Positions 1 to 7,200 of a stretch of 26,016 bases of DNA are shown here, piece after piece. A program made the position numbers and the translations under genes. Source of the stretch: CAKRPJ01 sp934376955 (GTDB taxonomy: Bacteria; Bacillota; Clostridia; Lachnospirales; Lachnospiraceae); NCBI GenBank assembly GCA_934376955.1, contig CAKRPJ010000031.1:1-26016 (forward strand). Reading direction: 5' to 3'. Position 1 is the first letter of the stretch. Each line of letters begins with the position of its first letter. The notes under the pieces are model-generated. The model was given only the letters and a program-made list of their open reading frames with translations. It had not been told where the DNA came from and did not search any database.

Positions 1-76
1 TCCTGATACAAGCAAGTCCCCACCCACTGCTTATTGCTTTTCGCAATTGAAGCAGGGGACTTACTTGATTCGGTTA
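1..76 (-). ncRNA. structured repeat element, copy A (cut by window edge)
   Basis: Read on the minus strand this is the 5' part of the 162-nt element family described under copy C. It holds the 5' strand of the closing stem (TAACCGAAT, 68-76), the complete long hairpin P2 (outer arm pairing GGGGACTT with AAGTCCCC, inner ATTGC/GCAAT with a CA bulge and GAAAA loop) and the first bases of P3 (1-8) before the window ends. It is nearly identical to copy C over the shared part; C has an extra AAGT. It starts 15 nt after the ktrA stop codon on the same strand, so it would be transcribed as a 3' extension of the ktr message. Wobble pairs in P2 (U-G on the minus strand, A-C on the plus strand) favour the minus strand. 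Product and function are unknown. Confidence 0.55.
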
Positions 77-91
77 AGCTGCTTAAGTGCC

Positions 92-739
92 TTATCTGGC
101 CAGTGCCTTTATGTTGTCATTGCTTCCCATAACGATCAGCGTTTCATCCGCATTAAATATATGATCCGGGCCCGGCATCGGAAACATGCTCTGCCCCTGC
201 TTTACTGCCAGAATATTTAAATGATACCTCGTCCGTACCTCCTGCTCCAGAATACTGTGACCGATCCATTTTTCCGGTATTCCGATCTCATAGATCCCAT
301 ACTCCGGTGTCAATTCCACATAATCGAACACACTGTTTCCGGTTCCGTAGCGGACAGCAAGACGTTCCGCCACCTCCCGCTCTGCATAAACCACATGATC
401 GGCTCCGTTTCTGAGAAGAAGCTTCTTGTATATATCTCTTGTTGCTCTTGCCACTACATACTTCGCTCCCAGATCCTTTAAAAGCACCGTGATCTCAAGG
501 GCTGTCTGAAAGCTGTCACCGACTCCCACCACGCAAAGATCATAGTTTCCGACTCCGAGAGAACGAAGAAAGTCCTCATTCGTTGCATCTCCGATCTGAA
601 GGTTGCGGATCGCGGGCGCCAGCTCATCTGCTCTCTCCTCGTTCCGTTCCACAGCCATTACATCATTTCCCTGTTTCTGCAGCTTCATCGCCATGTGGCG
701 TCCGAATCTGCCGAGACCGATTATCAATACTGATTTCAT
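92..739 (-). CDS. ktrA: KtrA/TrkA-type K+ uptake regulatory subunit (RCK)
   Basis: Cytosolic gating subunit of a Ktr/Trk potassium uptake system; it binds nucleotide (and in Ktr systems c-di-AMP at RCK_C) and opens the membrane subunit. The 215-aa product has an N-terminal Rossmann RCK_N domain with the glycine motif IIGLGRFGRHMA at residues 6-17, an acidic ribose-binding residue in AVERNEERADEL, GDATNEDFL, and a C-terminal RCK_C domain from about residue 135. The start at 739 is chosen because AAAGGGA lies at the right spacing before MKSVLIIG; an in-frame start at 766 would add nine residues that do not fit the family. It lies 77 bp after ktrB on the same strand, a normal ktrBA pair. Structured element A begins 15 nt after its stop codon. 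Confidence 0.93.
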   Translation of the reverse strand: MKSVLIIGLGRFGRHMAMKLQKQGNDVMAVERNEERADELAPAIRNLQIGDATNEDFLRSLGVGNYDLCVVGVGDSFQTALEITVLLKDLGAKYVVARATRDIYKKLLLRNGADHVVYAEREVAERLAVRYGTGNSVFDYVELTPEYGIYEIGIPEKWIGHSILEQEVRTRYHLNILAVKQGQSMFPMPGPDHIFNADETLIVMGSNDNIKALAR

Positions 740-816
740 GTATTTTCCCTTTCTGCATGCTTCCATCGCATACTCCTGCTTTGGTTTCTGCCTTCGGCTT
801 GTCTTTCCGGCTTTCT

Positions 817-2160
817 CTACCCGATCTGGATCTTTTCCAGAGGCAGCTTTGATGCCACCGGCACGTGGTCGGAGGAAAAGGCTAACAGCATGGTCATAGA
901 ACCGGCCCTGCCGAATATCATCAATGCCGCAAGGATAAGCTTGGATACCATGGAAAGCTCCGGTGTAATCCCCAGCGTCAGACCGACAGTGGCCGCCGCC
1001 GAGACTGTTTCAAATAGAACCGACAGCACCGGCAGGCTTTCGATCGCCGAAATAATGATCGTGGCACTAATCACCAGCACCAGATACATCATAAAAATGC
1101 AGGACGCTGCCCTTGCTATGTCCTCCTCCAGTCTGCGGCCGAAGCATTCTATATTTTTTCTATGTTTGAAGGTCGAGATCACACTGAGCACCAGCACCGC
1201 TGCTGTCGTCATTTTCATTCCGCCCGCTGTCGAGCCTGTGGAGCCGCCGATCAGCATAAGGCAGATCATAAGAAGGATACTGCCCTCTGAGAATGCTGCC
1301 AGATCCACCGTATTAAAACCGGCTGTACGCATTGTCACCGACTGGAACATGGAGGCAAGAAGCTTGTCCGAAGCTCCCATTCCCCGATATGCGTTTCCAT
1401 TATACTCTAAAATCAGGAAACCGACAGTGCCGCCCAAAAACAGGATAGCTGTCATCACCAGCACCAGCTTTGTCTGTACTCTCATTTTAGAACAGCGGCC
1501 TCTGGTTTCCAGCAGATCACGCCAGACAAAGAAGCCAAGACCTCCGAGTAATATGAGCAGCATGATCACGATATTGACATACCAGTCAGAGGCTGCCGAC
1601 GTAAGAGAGGAAAAAGCGCCGTTTCTTCCCATCAGATCGAATCCGGCATTGCAAAATGCCGATATGGAATGAAAAACGGAATAATAAAGCCCCTCTCCAA
1701 GACCAAGTCTGGGACAAAAGTACAGGGCCAATGCAGCCGCTCCTATCCCCTCTATTAACAGCGTCCCGAGCAGGATAAACTTTGTCATTCGGACGATGCC
1801 TCCGACCTGGGGTGCAGATACCGCCTCCCGCATCAGGATCCGGGAGGAAAGCCCGATCTTCTGTCTGGAAAGGACATGCATAAACAAGGTGATGGTGACG
1901 AAGCCCAGACCGCCCACCTGGATTAAGAGTAGGATCACAAGCTGTCCAAACAGAGACCAGTGGGTATATGTGTCAAAACGTATCAGCCCCGTCACGCACG
2001 CCGCTGATGTTGCCGTAAAAAACGAATCCGACAAAGGCGTCATCGCTCCATCTGCCGAGGCAAACGGAAGACACAGCAGCATGGTTCCGATCAAAATGAC
2101 TGTGCAGTATCCCACTACTAAAATCCGCACCGGCGGCGATTTAATTATACCCTGTTTCAA
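817..2160 (-). CDS. ktrB: KtrB/TrkH family potassium uptake membrane subunit
   Basis: Membrane pore of the Ktr/Trk potassium transporter, 447 aa, the usual length for KtrB. The four P-loops of the family can be followed: TATSAACVTGL near residue 50, FHSISAFCNAGFDLMG near 165, SVTMRTAGFNTVDL near 275, and SAAATVGLTLGI near 385, each supplying one filter glycine. Hydrophobic segments flank each loop, making about eight transmembrane helices plus pore helices. The start codon is TTG at 2158-2160, preceded by a strong AAGGAGG seven bases upstream, so translation from the non-ATG codon is convincing. The partner ktrA follows downstream. The C-terminus (ASKLPLEKIQIG) is typical for TrkH proteins of Clostridia. 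No clear promoter was seen between 2161 and 2283. Confidence 0.95.
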   Translation of the reverse strand: MKQGIIKSPPVRILVVGYCTVILIGTMLLCLPFASADGAMTPLSDSFFTATSAACVTGLIRFDTYTHWSLFGQLVILLLIQVGGLGFVTITLFMHVLSRQKIGLSSRILMREAVSAPQVGGIVRMTKFILLGTLLIEGIGAAALALYFCPRLGLGEGLYYSVFHSISAFCNAGFDLMGRNGAFSSLTSAASDWYVNIVIMLLILLGGLGFFVWRDLLETRGRCSKMRVQTKLVLVMTAILFLGGTVGFLILEYNGNAYRGMGASDKLLASMFQSVTMRTAGFNTVDLAAFSEGSILLMICLMLIGGSTGSTAGGMKMTTAAVLVLSVISTFKHRKNIECFGRRLEEDIARAASCIFMMYLVLVISATIIISAIESLPVLSVLFETVSAAATVGLTLGITPELSMVSKLILAALMIFGRAGSMTMLLAFSSDHVPVASKLPLEKIQIG

Positions 2161-2283
2161 CTTTGATCCTCCTTAAATTCTCGATAGCTTCCCAACTTAA
2201 TTTGAAGCTTTCTTGATTCTTCTTACTGCTATTTTACTGCTATTTTCCGGCTGTCCTCCGGACATTTTTCGGTTATCCTCCGG

Positions 2284-2312
2284 AAAAATGGGCTGCCCCG
2301 AAAGGGACAGCC
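2284..2312 (-). terminator. Rho-independent terminator of the M20 peptidase unit
   Basis: On the minus strand GGCTGTCCC pairs with GGGGCAGCC (one G-U pair) around a TTTC loop, followed by CATTTTT. It lies 55 bp after the M20 peptidase stop codon and before ktrB, so it separates the NERD-M20 transcript from the ktr pair. Confidence 0.8.
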
Positions 2313-2367
2313 TCATCTGGGTCGGCTGCAAAAAAGCTTCGCACCAAGGTATAGCTCTGCTGCCGTA

Positions 2368-3474
2368 TTAATGTGTCATAAGATCAAGTGCAAGCGCAGC
2401 ACACTTATTCAAATCGTCAACCTTTAAGGTCTCATTTGTTGTATGCACCTTTGTCATGCCGGTTGCCAGTACGATCGGTTTGATTCCGTGAAGTGCCATA
2501 ACGTTAGCGTCGCTTCCGCCGCCGCCTTTTTCTGTTTCTGCCTTAAAGCCGAGTCTATTGCAGGAATCAAACACTCTCTTTACAAGAGCATCCTCATTGT
2601 CAACATGGAAGCTCACATAGTTTGTTTTAAGCTCGATCTCAAGCGCAGCTCCCATCTCGTCGCAGGCATCCTGCAGACACTGTTTCATGTGGGCTGCCTG
2701 AGCATTCAGCTTGTCAAGATTTCTGCTTCGTACCTCGGCGATCAGCACTGCCTTCTCCGGAACGATGTTTGTCGCATATTCTGCTTTTAATGTACCGATG
2801 TTGCAGGTAGTCTCCTCGTCGATACGCAAAAGATTCATCTTTGCGATTCCCTTTGCCGCAACCTGAATCGCACTGATCCCGGCCTCCGGAGCCAGTCCGG
2901 CATGAGAGGAACGGCCGATGATCGTTGCGAAGATCTTGATCTGTCCCGGCCCGCATGTAAGGATCTTTCCGACATCTCCGCCCGCATCAAATACCATTGC
3001 CTCTTTACCACGGATCATCGGGAGATCCATATTTTTTACCCCGTTCATTCCGCCTTCTTCACCGATGGTAAACAGAACATCCACGCTTCTGTGCAAAAGC
3101 TCCTTCTCCTTGATCACTCTAAGGGCTTCCATGATCGCTGCAATACCGGATTTATCGTCTCCTGCAAGGATCGTGCTGCCATCTGTCCTGATCACACCGT
3201 CTTCGATGATCGGTTTGATCCCGTTACCCGGAACCACAGTATCCATGTGAGCACACATGATCGTCGGATCGCCCGGGAGCGTGCCCTCAAAAAACGCATG
3301 GACATTAAAGCCGTTTGATCCAAAGCCTTCTCCCGCTTTATCTGTATGTACCTCAAGACCAAGTGCCTCAAGGTCGGAAACGAGTCTTTCTCCCATAGCC
3401 TTTTCATTCTTTGTCTCGCTGTCGATCTGGATATAATCGATAAATGTATCCAGCAGCCTCTTTTCGTTGATCAT
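2368..3474 (-). CDS. PepT-like M20 family metallopeptidase
   Basis: Zinc-dependent exopeptidase of the M20 (peptidase T-like) family, 368 aa, cytosolic, expected to cleave small peptides or amidated amino acids. The di-zinc site is intact: HMDTV (H76, D78), LAGDDKSG (bridging D106), GEEGG (catalytic E139 and ligand E140), FDAGG (D163) and KVHTTNE near the C-terminus (H344). The dimerisation domain carries SSHAG, and GGGGSDANV precedes the last ligand. The start is supported by AGGAGGG six bases upstream. It follows the NERD-like gene by 26 bp. The divergent neighbour is an AbgT transporter; M20 hydrolases such as AbgA/AbgB accompany AbgT in p-aminobenzoyl-glutamate use, but this protein resembles the PepT-like branch, so a shared substrate is only an inference. 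Confidence 0.92.
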   Translation of the reverse strand: MINEKRLLDTFIDYIQIDSETKNEKAMGERLVSDLEALGLEVHTDKAGEGFGSNGFNVHAFFEGTLPGDPTIMCAHMDTVVPGNGIKPIIEDGVIRTDGSTILAGDDKSGIAAIMEALRVIKEKELLHRSVDVLFTIGEEGGMNGVKNMDLPMIRGKEAMVFDAGGDVGKILTCGPGQIKIFATIIGRSSHAGLAPEAGISAIQVAAKGIAKMNLLRIDEETTCNIGTLKAEYATNIVPEKAVLIAEVRSRNLDKLNAQAAHMKQCLQDACDEMGAALEIELKTNYVSFHVDNEDALVKRVFDSCNRLGFKAETEKGGGGSDANVMALHGIKPIVLATGMTKVHTTNETLKVDDLNKCAALALDLMTH

Positions 3475-3500
3475 TGTAAACCCTCCTGAACTATTTTCTA

Positions 3501-4127
3501 TTATTGGATCCCATTTAATATAGATACAGCCCGATCAAAATCATACTGGGCCTCTTTCACCGCAGACTGCTTCCTATACCACTTCTTTAATTCCTGATAG
3601 GTGGTCGAAAATGAACCATACCCAAGATACAGCTCCGGAATCTGGTAATTGTCTGCAAAAACGACCATTGGCATTACCTTAACGCCCCTGATCCCGTTTT
3701 CCTCGAGCATGCTGCAGATCTCCTTTGCCCCCTCCTTCAATTCCGGAAGCGGATTAGGGAATTCCTCTTTTCTTTTTGCGTCCTCTCTGCGCCATGACGC
3801 TCCCTCCGGAGTACCGTATATCCGGATCCCCCAGCCATACGCCTTCACCAGATAGATCCCGCTGCGATCCATAAGAACTGCATCAAAATTCTTCTGACCG
3901 CCCGGCAGGCGAAGCGATGCGTTGACGAACAGCTTAGACGGCCTTTTCGCAAGGCGCTTCAGACGTTTTGTGACCTTTCGCACCGCAGCCTCGTGGTTCC
4001 GCTGGGTATTCATATATTTTGCAACCAGAACAAAAACAAGAATACCGGAGGCCACAAAAAGAAAAAACGTCACATAATCCTGCAGTGTATGCAGCTTCCA
4101 TACCTGAAAGTCTCCTCCGAAAAACAT
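3501..4127 (-). CDS. membrane-anchored NERD-like domain protein
   Basis: A 208-aa protein with one N-terminal transmembrane helix (about residues 18-38), a basic stretch (residues 45-65) and a domain resembling NERD (nuclease-related domain). The resemblance rests on FDAVLMDRSGIYLVKAYGW (residues 81-99), where NERD proteins have an Asp, a hydrophobic strand and an ExK motif, and on MPMVVFADN (152-160), a typical second NERD strand. The Glu of ExK is replaced (L93-V94-K95), so nuclease activity is doubtful. The start has AGGGGGTG seven bases upstream and a promoter at 4173-4201. It is the first gene of a probable two-gene unit with the M20 peptidase. The role is unknown; the domain call is by motif resemblance only. 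Confidence 0.72.
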   Translation of the reverse strand: MFFGGDFQVWKLHTLQDYVTFFLFVASGILVFVLVAKYMNTQRNHEAAVRKVTKRLKRLAKRPSKLFVNASLRLPGGQKNFDAVLMDRSGIYLVKAYGWGIRIYGTPEGASWRREDAKRKEEFPNPLPELKEGAKEICSMLEENGIRGVKVMPMVVFADNYQIPELYLGYGSFSTTYQELKKWYRKQSAVKEAQYDFDRAVSILNGIQ

Positions 4128-4172
4128 GTATAGCCACCCCCTGTCACGTTCATAGTAAATAACTGTTGTACT

Positions 4173-4201
4173 ATATTAGCATGTTTTTTCATCTCGCGCA
4201 A
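4173..4201 (-). promoter_or_regulatory. sigma-A promoter for the NERD-M20 unit
   Basis: On the minus strand TTGCGC (4196-4201), a 17-bp spacer and TAATAT (4173-4178). This predicts a start near 4166 and a leader of about 40 nt before the ATG at 4127. Confidence 0.6.
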
Positions 4202-4221
4202 GTTTTGTGAGTAATTACCAG

Positions 4222-4250
4222 TTGAAATTCAATATATTTATAACGATAGT
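4222..4250 (+). promoter_or_regulatory. candidate promoter for the AbgT gene
   Basis: TTGAAA (4222-4227) is followed after 17 bp by GATAGT (4245-4250), only 4 of 6 to consensus. The whole stretch 4205-4330 is AT-rich with several other possible -10 boxes (TATAGT near 4300, TATACT at 4311), so the exact start is uncertain. Confidence 0.35.
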
Positions 4251-4372
4251 ATAAAAATGATAAAAAAACTATAAAATAATAGTGGATTTTAGTATGATTA
4301 TAGTGTATGATATACTCATAGACAGTTAAGGAAATATACAACTGTCATATTTTTTTAATAGGAGGGGTACAC

Positions 4373-5914
4373 ATGAAAGAAAAAGAAACCGTAAAGAAAA
4401 CTTCACGTGTCGACAAACTGATCGGTGGGATCGAAGCTGTTTGTAATAAGCTTCCGCCGCCGGCAATCCTGTTCTGCTGGCTGTTTTTATTTACAGCCAT
4501 CATCGGTGCAATATTTACTTTGACCGGTGTTTCACTCATTAACCCGGCATCCGGAGAAGTAGTTACTTCTTCCAACCTGTTTTCCACAGACGGCCTTCAC
4601 TGGTTCCTTGATAACATGGTCAAGAACTTTACCGGCTTCGCTCCGTTAGGACTCGTTATCACAATGTCCCTCGGTATCGGTATCTGTGAGGAATCCGGTA
4701 TGCTGATCTCCATGTTAAACAGCTCCTTAAAGAACGTTCCTGGCGGTATGGTACCGTATGTTATCGCTTTCATCGGTACGGTCGGAAACATCGCATCTGA
4801 TACTGCAATGGTAGTTATCCCGCCGTTAGCAGCAATCGTATACATGGGCGTTCACAAGCATCCTGTTGTTGGTATGATGGTTGGTTACGCAGGTGCTCAG
4901 GCCGGATTTACCGCTAACATTATGATCGCCGGAACAGATACTCTGTTACAGGGTCTTACCAATCAGGCTATCACCGCCTTCATCCCGGATACAACATTCC
5001 AGGTCGATGCTACCTGTAACTGGTTCTTCATGATCGCTTCCACATTCCTTTGTGCTATCGTGATCGGATGGTGTTCCGTACATATGATCGAACCGCGTTT
5101 CGGTAAATATGAAGGAGCGAATTCCGGAAAGCTCGATGTGGTTACTCCGGCTCAGAAGAAGGGCCTTAACGCTGCAGGTATTACTGCTATCGTTTACATC
5201 ATCATCATTGCAGCTCTTTACTTTGCCGGACCGTTACAGAAAGAGGGCGGCGGATTCATTGGTTCTCCGCTTCTTAAGGGTCTTATCCCGATCCTTTTTG
5301 TTCTGTTCTCTATCTGTGGTCTTGCTTACGGTTATACATCCGGTGCATTCAAGAACATAACAGATGTTAACAAGGCAATGTCCAAGCAGATGGCTGCTAT
5401 GGGCTCCTACGTTCTGTTCTGCTTCTTCTGCGGACAGTTCCAGGGCTTATTCAACTGGACAAAGCTCGGCACACTGCTTGCGATCGCAGGTGCTGATTTC
5501 TTAGAGGCTGTTGGCTTCACAGGCATTCCGCTCTGCGTAGCATTCATCATCCTCTGCGCCTTTGTTAATATTTTCGTATCCTCCGGTTCCGCGAAGTGGG
5601 CAATTTTCGCTCCTATCTTCGTTCCGATGTTTATGCTTCTCGGCTTCCATCCGGGATTCACTCAGCTGTGCTACCGTATCGGTGACTCACCGTTTAACTG
5701 CTGGACACCGATGTCTGCATACATCTGGATGATCCTCAGCGTTGCCCAGTCCAAGTACGTTCCGGATCTTAAGATCGGTACTCTTATTGCAAACATGATC
5801 CCGATGTCCATCGTGCTTCAGATCGCATGGATCCTTTTCCTGATTATCTGGATGCTTATCGGACTTCCGATCGGACCTGGTGTTGGTATGGCATTACCGG
5901 CAGGAGTCCTCTAA
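4373..5914 (+). CDS. abgT: AbgT family transporter
   Basis: Inner-membrane transporter of the AbgT (p-aminobenzoyl-glutamate / antimetabolite exporter) family, 513 aa, the normal size. Family signatures are the paired regions SDTAMVVIPPLAA (about residue 142) with AGAQAGFTANIM, and VSSGSAKWAIFAPIFVPMF (about residue 404) followed by YRIGDSPFNCWTPM, which correspond to the two re-entrant substrate-binding hairpins. About ten hydrophobic segments are present. The start has AGGAGGGG seven bases upstream. Members import p-aminobenzoyl-glutamate (E. coli AbgT) or export sulfonamides (YdaH, MtrF), so the substrate here is open. It is divergent from an M20 peptidase and convergent with an M55 D-aminopeptidase, which may hint at peptide or amide metabolism. 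A bidirectional terminator lies at 6153-6200. Confidence 0.94.
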   Translation: MKEKETVKKTSRVDKLIGGIEAVCNKLPPPAILFCWLFLFTAIIGAIFTLTGVSLINPASGEVVTSSNLFSTDGLHWFLDNMVKNFTGFAPLGLVITMSLGIGICEESGMLISMLNSSLKNVPGGMVPYVIAFIGTVGNIASDTAMVVIPPLAAIVYMGVHKHPVVGMMVGYAGAQAGFTANIMIAGTDTLLQGLTNQAITAFIPDTTFQVDATCNWFFMIASTFLCAIVIGWCSVHMIEPRFGKYEGANSGKLDVVTPAQKKGLNAAGITAIVYIIIIAALYFAGPLQKEGGGFIGSPLLKGLIPILFVLFSICGLAYGYTSGAFKNITDVNKAMSKQMAAMGSYVLFCFFCGQFQGLFNWTKLGTLLAIAGADFLEAVGFTGIPLCVAFIILCAFVNIFVSSGSAKWAIFAPIFVPMFMLLGFHPGFTQLCYRIGDSPFNCWTPMSAYIWMILSVAQSKYVPDLKIGTLIANMIPMSIVLQIAWILFLIIWMLIGLPIGPGVGMALPAGVL

Positions 5915-5936
5915 TTTAACCGGATCAGGCAGACTG

Positions 5937-6098
5937 AGTAAAGCGGACATTCGCAATCCGCTTCGCTACTTGCTCATGAACGCAGTCGCTTCGCGATCTG
6001 TCAGTGGGAGTTGAAAGCTCCCACTGACATAAGCATCTCCCTCACCCGCCGCTTAGTGCTCCGTGCACTTGAAGCGGGGGAATGCTTATCTGCGTTCA
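5937..6098 (-). ncRNA. structured repeat element, copy B (full length, subtype 2)
   Basis: A 162-nt element on the minus strand. The closing stem P1 is TGAACGCAG/CTGCGTTCA (5977-5985 with 6090-6098), perfect over 9 bp. Inside lie P2 (ATAAGCAT/ATGCTTAT outer arm, inner AGTGC/GCACT with a CA bulge), P3 (TGTCAGTGGGAG with CTCCCACTGACA) and P4 (TCGC-GAA-GCGA). After P1 comes the conserved tail ending in hairpin P5, AGCGGA..TCCGCT. It differs from copy D by about three substitutions plus a precise inversion of the P3 loop. Against subtype 1 (copies A and C) stems P1-P4 are different in sequence but paired. On the minus strand it lies beyond the dppA terminator. A fragment of subtype 1 P2 abuts it at 6094-6130 in the opposite orientation. 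Function unknown. Confidence 0.6.
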
Positions 6099-6152
6099 AT
6101 TGCAGAAAGCAATAAGCAGTGAGTACTTGCGTATAGCAAGTCATATAGAAAA

Positions 6153-6200
6153 GGAGCTGTCGCTTCACGATCATTGATCGGAGGCGGCAGCTCCCTTTTT
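6153..6200. terminator. bidirectional Rho-independent terminator
   Basis: GGAGCTGTCGC (6153-6163) pairs with GCGGCAGCTCC (6184-6194), with an inner CGATC-ATT-GATCG stem. CTTTTT follows on the plus strand and CTTTTC on the minus strand. It sits between the convergent AbgT and M55 peptidase genes and can end both transcripts. Confidence 0.85.
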
Positions 6201-6235
6201 GTCCTGCTGAAAATTCCATCTGATTCAAGTCGAAC

Positions 6236-7042
6236 CTACTGTGCTACTACCATTGACAGGAAACGTCCTACCTCATACCAGTCCGCTGCCTGTAAAGAGA
6301 TCGTCTTCGGATCTACTAACTTCGCTCCCGGATAGAAGCTCTTTGTATATGCAAGTGCATGCTCCTTGTATCCGATCTCCACTTCCACGTTCTTCGGCGG
6401 CTCGATAACCAGCTTTTTCAGATCCTGGGATAATGCCTTCTTAGCGCCCTCGCGGATCTGCTTCCAGGCTAATTTCGGGCTGATGCCGCGGGATCTTCCG
6501 CCGATACCTTCACATACCGGAACTGTTACAAGACCCGGATGTAAGCTCTGGCTTTCTTCACATAAGCCCTTATCTCCTGCCAACAGTACGCTCGGAACCC
6601 CATAATATGCACACATATAGCTATAGATCAGGAACTCAGAAGCAAGCTTTCCATTGATCTTTATATAGTTGACACGGCTCATTGAGATCGTATGGGAAAG
6701 AACGTTGCTTCCGGTTCCGGCCGCATTGTGATATCCTACGAACATTGCAGCATCAAAGGTCTCATCAACGCCTTCTACCATCAGTCTCGGCTCAGTAGAC
6801 CAGTTTCTGATCAACTCTACATACTCCGGAAGCTCCTCCGGATAAATGCTGATCGCCGGTCCGTGGGCGTCTCTTACTACGATAAGATCTGCTCCTGCCT
6901 CATGGGCACCCTCGCAGGCAGCTACTACTTCACGGGTCATTTCCTGACGATAACGCTCATACTCATAACCGCCGATGGAACAATCCTCTTTTCTCGCTGC
7001 GATCGCGATTCCCTCAATGTCTGCACTGATAAATACTTTCAT
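6236..7042 (-). CDS. dppA: M55 family D-aminopeptidase (DppA-like)
   Basis: Zinc-dependent D-aminopeptidase of family M55, 268 aa, which releases N-terminal D-amino acids from short peptides; B. subtilis DppA acts on D-Ala-D-Ala and forms a decamer. The zinc ligands match DppA: D8 and E10 in ISADIEG, H60 in VVRDAHG, H105 in MFVGYHN, and E136 in GKLASEF. The catalytic-region His117 (VLSHT) is present. The start has AAGGCGGTG about eight bases upstream, with a candidate promoter at 7086-7114. It is a single-gene unit ended by the bidirectional terminator. No dpp transport genes are adjacent. A role in recycling D-amino-acid peptides from cell walls is the family expectation, not shown by context. 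Confidence 0.93.
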   Translation of the reverse strand: MKVFISADIEGIAIAARKEDCSIGGYEYERYRQEMTREVVAACEGAHEAGADLIVVRDAHGPAISIYPEELPEYVELIRNWSTEPRLMVEGVDETFDAAMFVGYHNAAGTGSNVLSHTISMSRVNYIKINGKLASEFLIYSYMCAYYGVPSVLLAGDKGLCEESQSLHPGLVTVPVCEGIGGRSRGISPKLAWKQIREGAKKALSQDLKKLVIEPPKNVEVEIGYKEHALAYTKSFYPGAKLVDPKTISLQAADWYEVGRFLSMVVAQ

Positions 7043-7085
7043 ATCTACACCGCCTTATATTATTTTTGCCTTTTCGGCTAATATA

Positions 7086-7114
7086 TTATTAACACAAAAA
7101 GGCATGTAAAACAA
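7086..7114 (-). promoter_or_regulatory. candidate promoter for dppA
   Basis: On the minus strand TTGTTT (7109-7114), 17 bp, then TAATAA (7086-7091). The boxes are imperfect but correctly spaced and 45 bp from the start codon. Confidence 0.45.
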
Positions 7115-7200
7115 TTACTCTAAGGTAAATCACAGGATTACCATTGTCAGCTCCAGAAAGAATTTCAGGAGCCTTGGAGAAATCCGGCCTCAGAAAATTT

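Noticed and set aside
890..1672. Long plus-strand open frame antisense to ktrB
   Set aside because: It is the mirror of a well-supported membrane protein gene on the minus strand, has no ribosome binding site, and its translation resembles no family.
5937..6235. Insertion sequence with transposase between abgT and dppA
   Set aside because: No transposase-like ORF or terminal inverted repeats were found; the region holds the structured element and a bidirectional terminator.
7146..7180. Possible terminator of the C_GCAxxG_C_C gene (GGCTCC/GGAGC hairpin)
   Set aside because: The stem is only five to six pairs with a long loop and no T-run follows on the minus strand, so it is not supportable.
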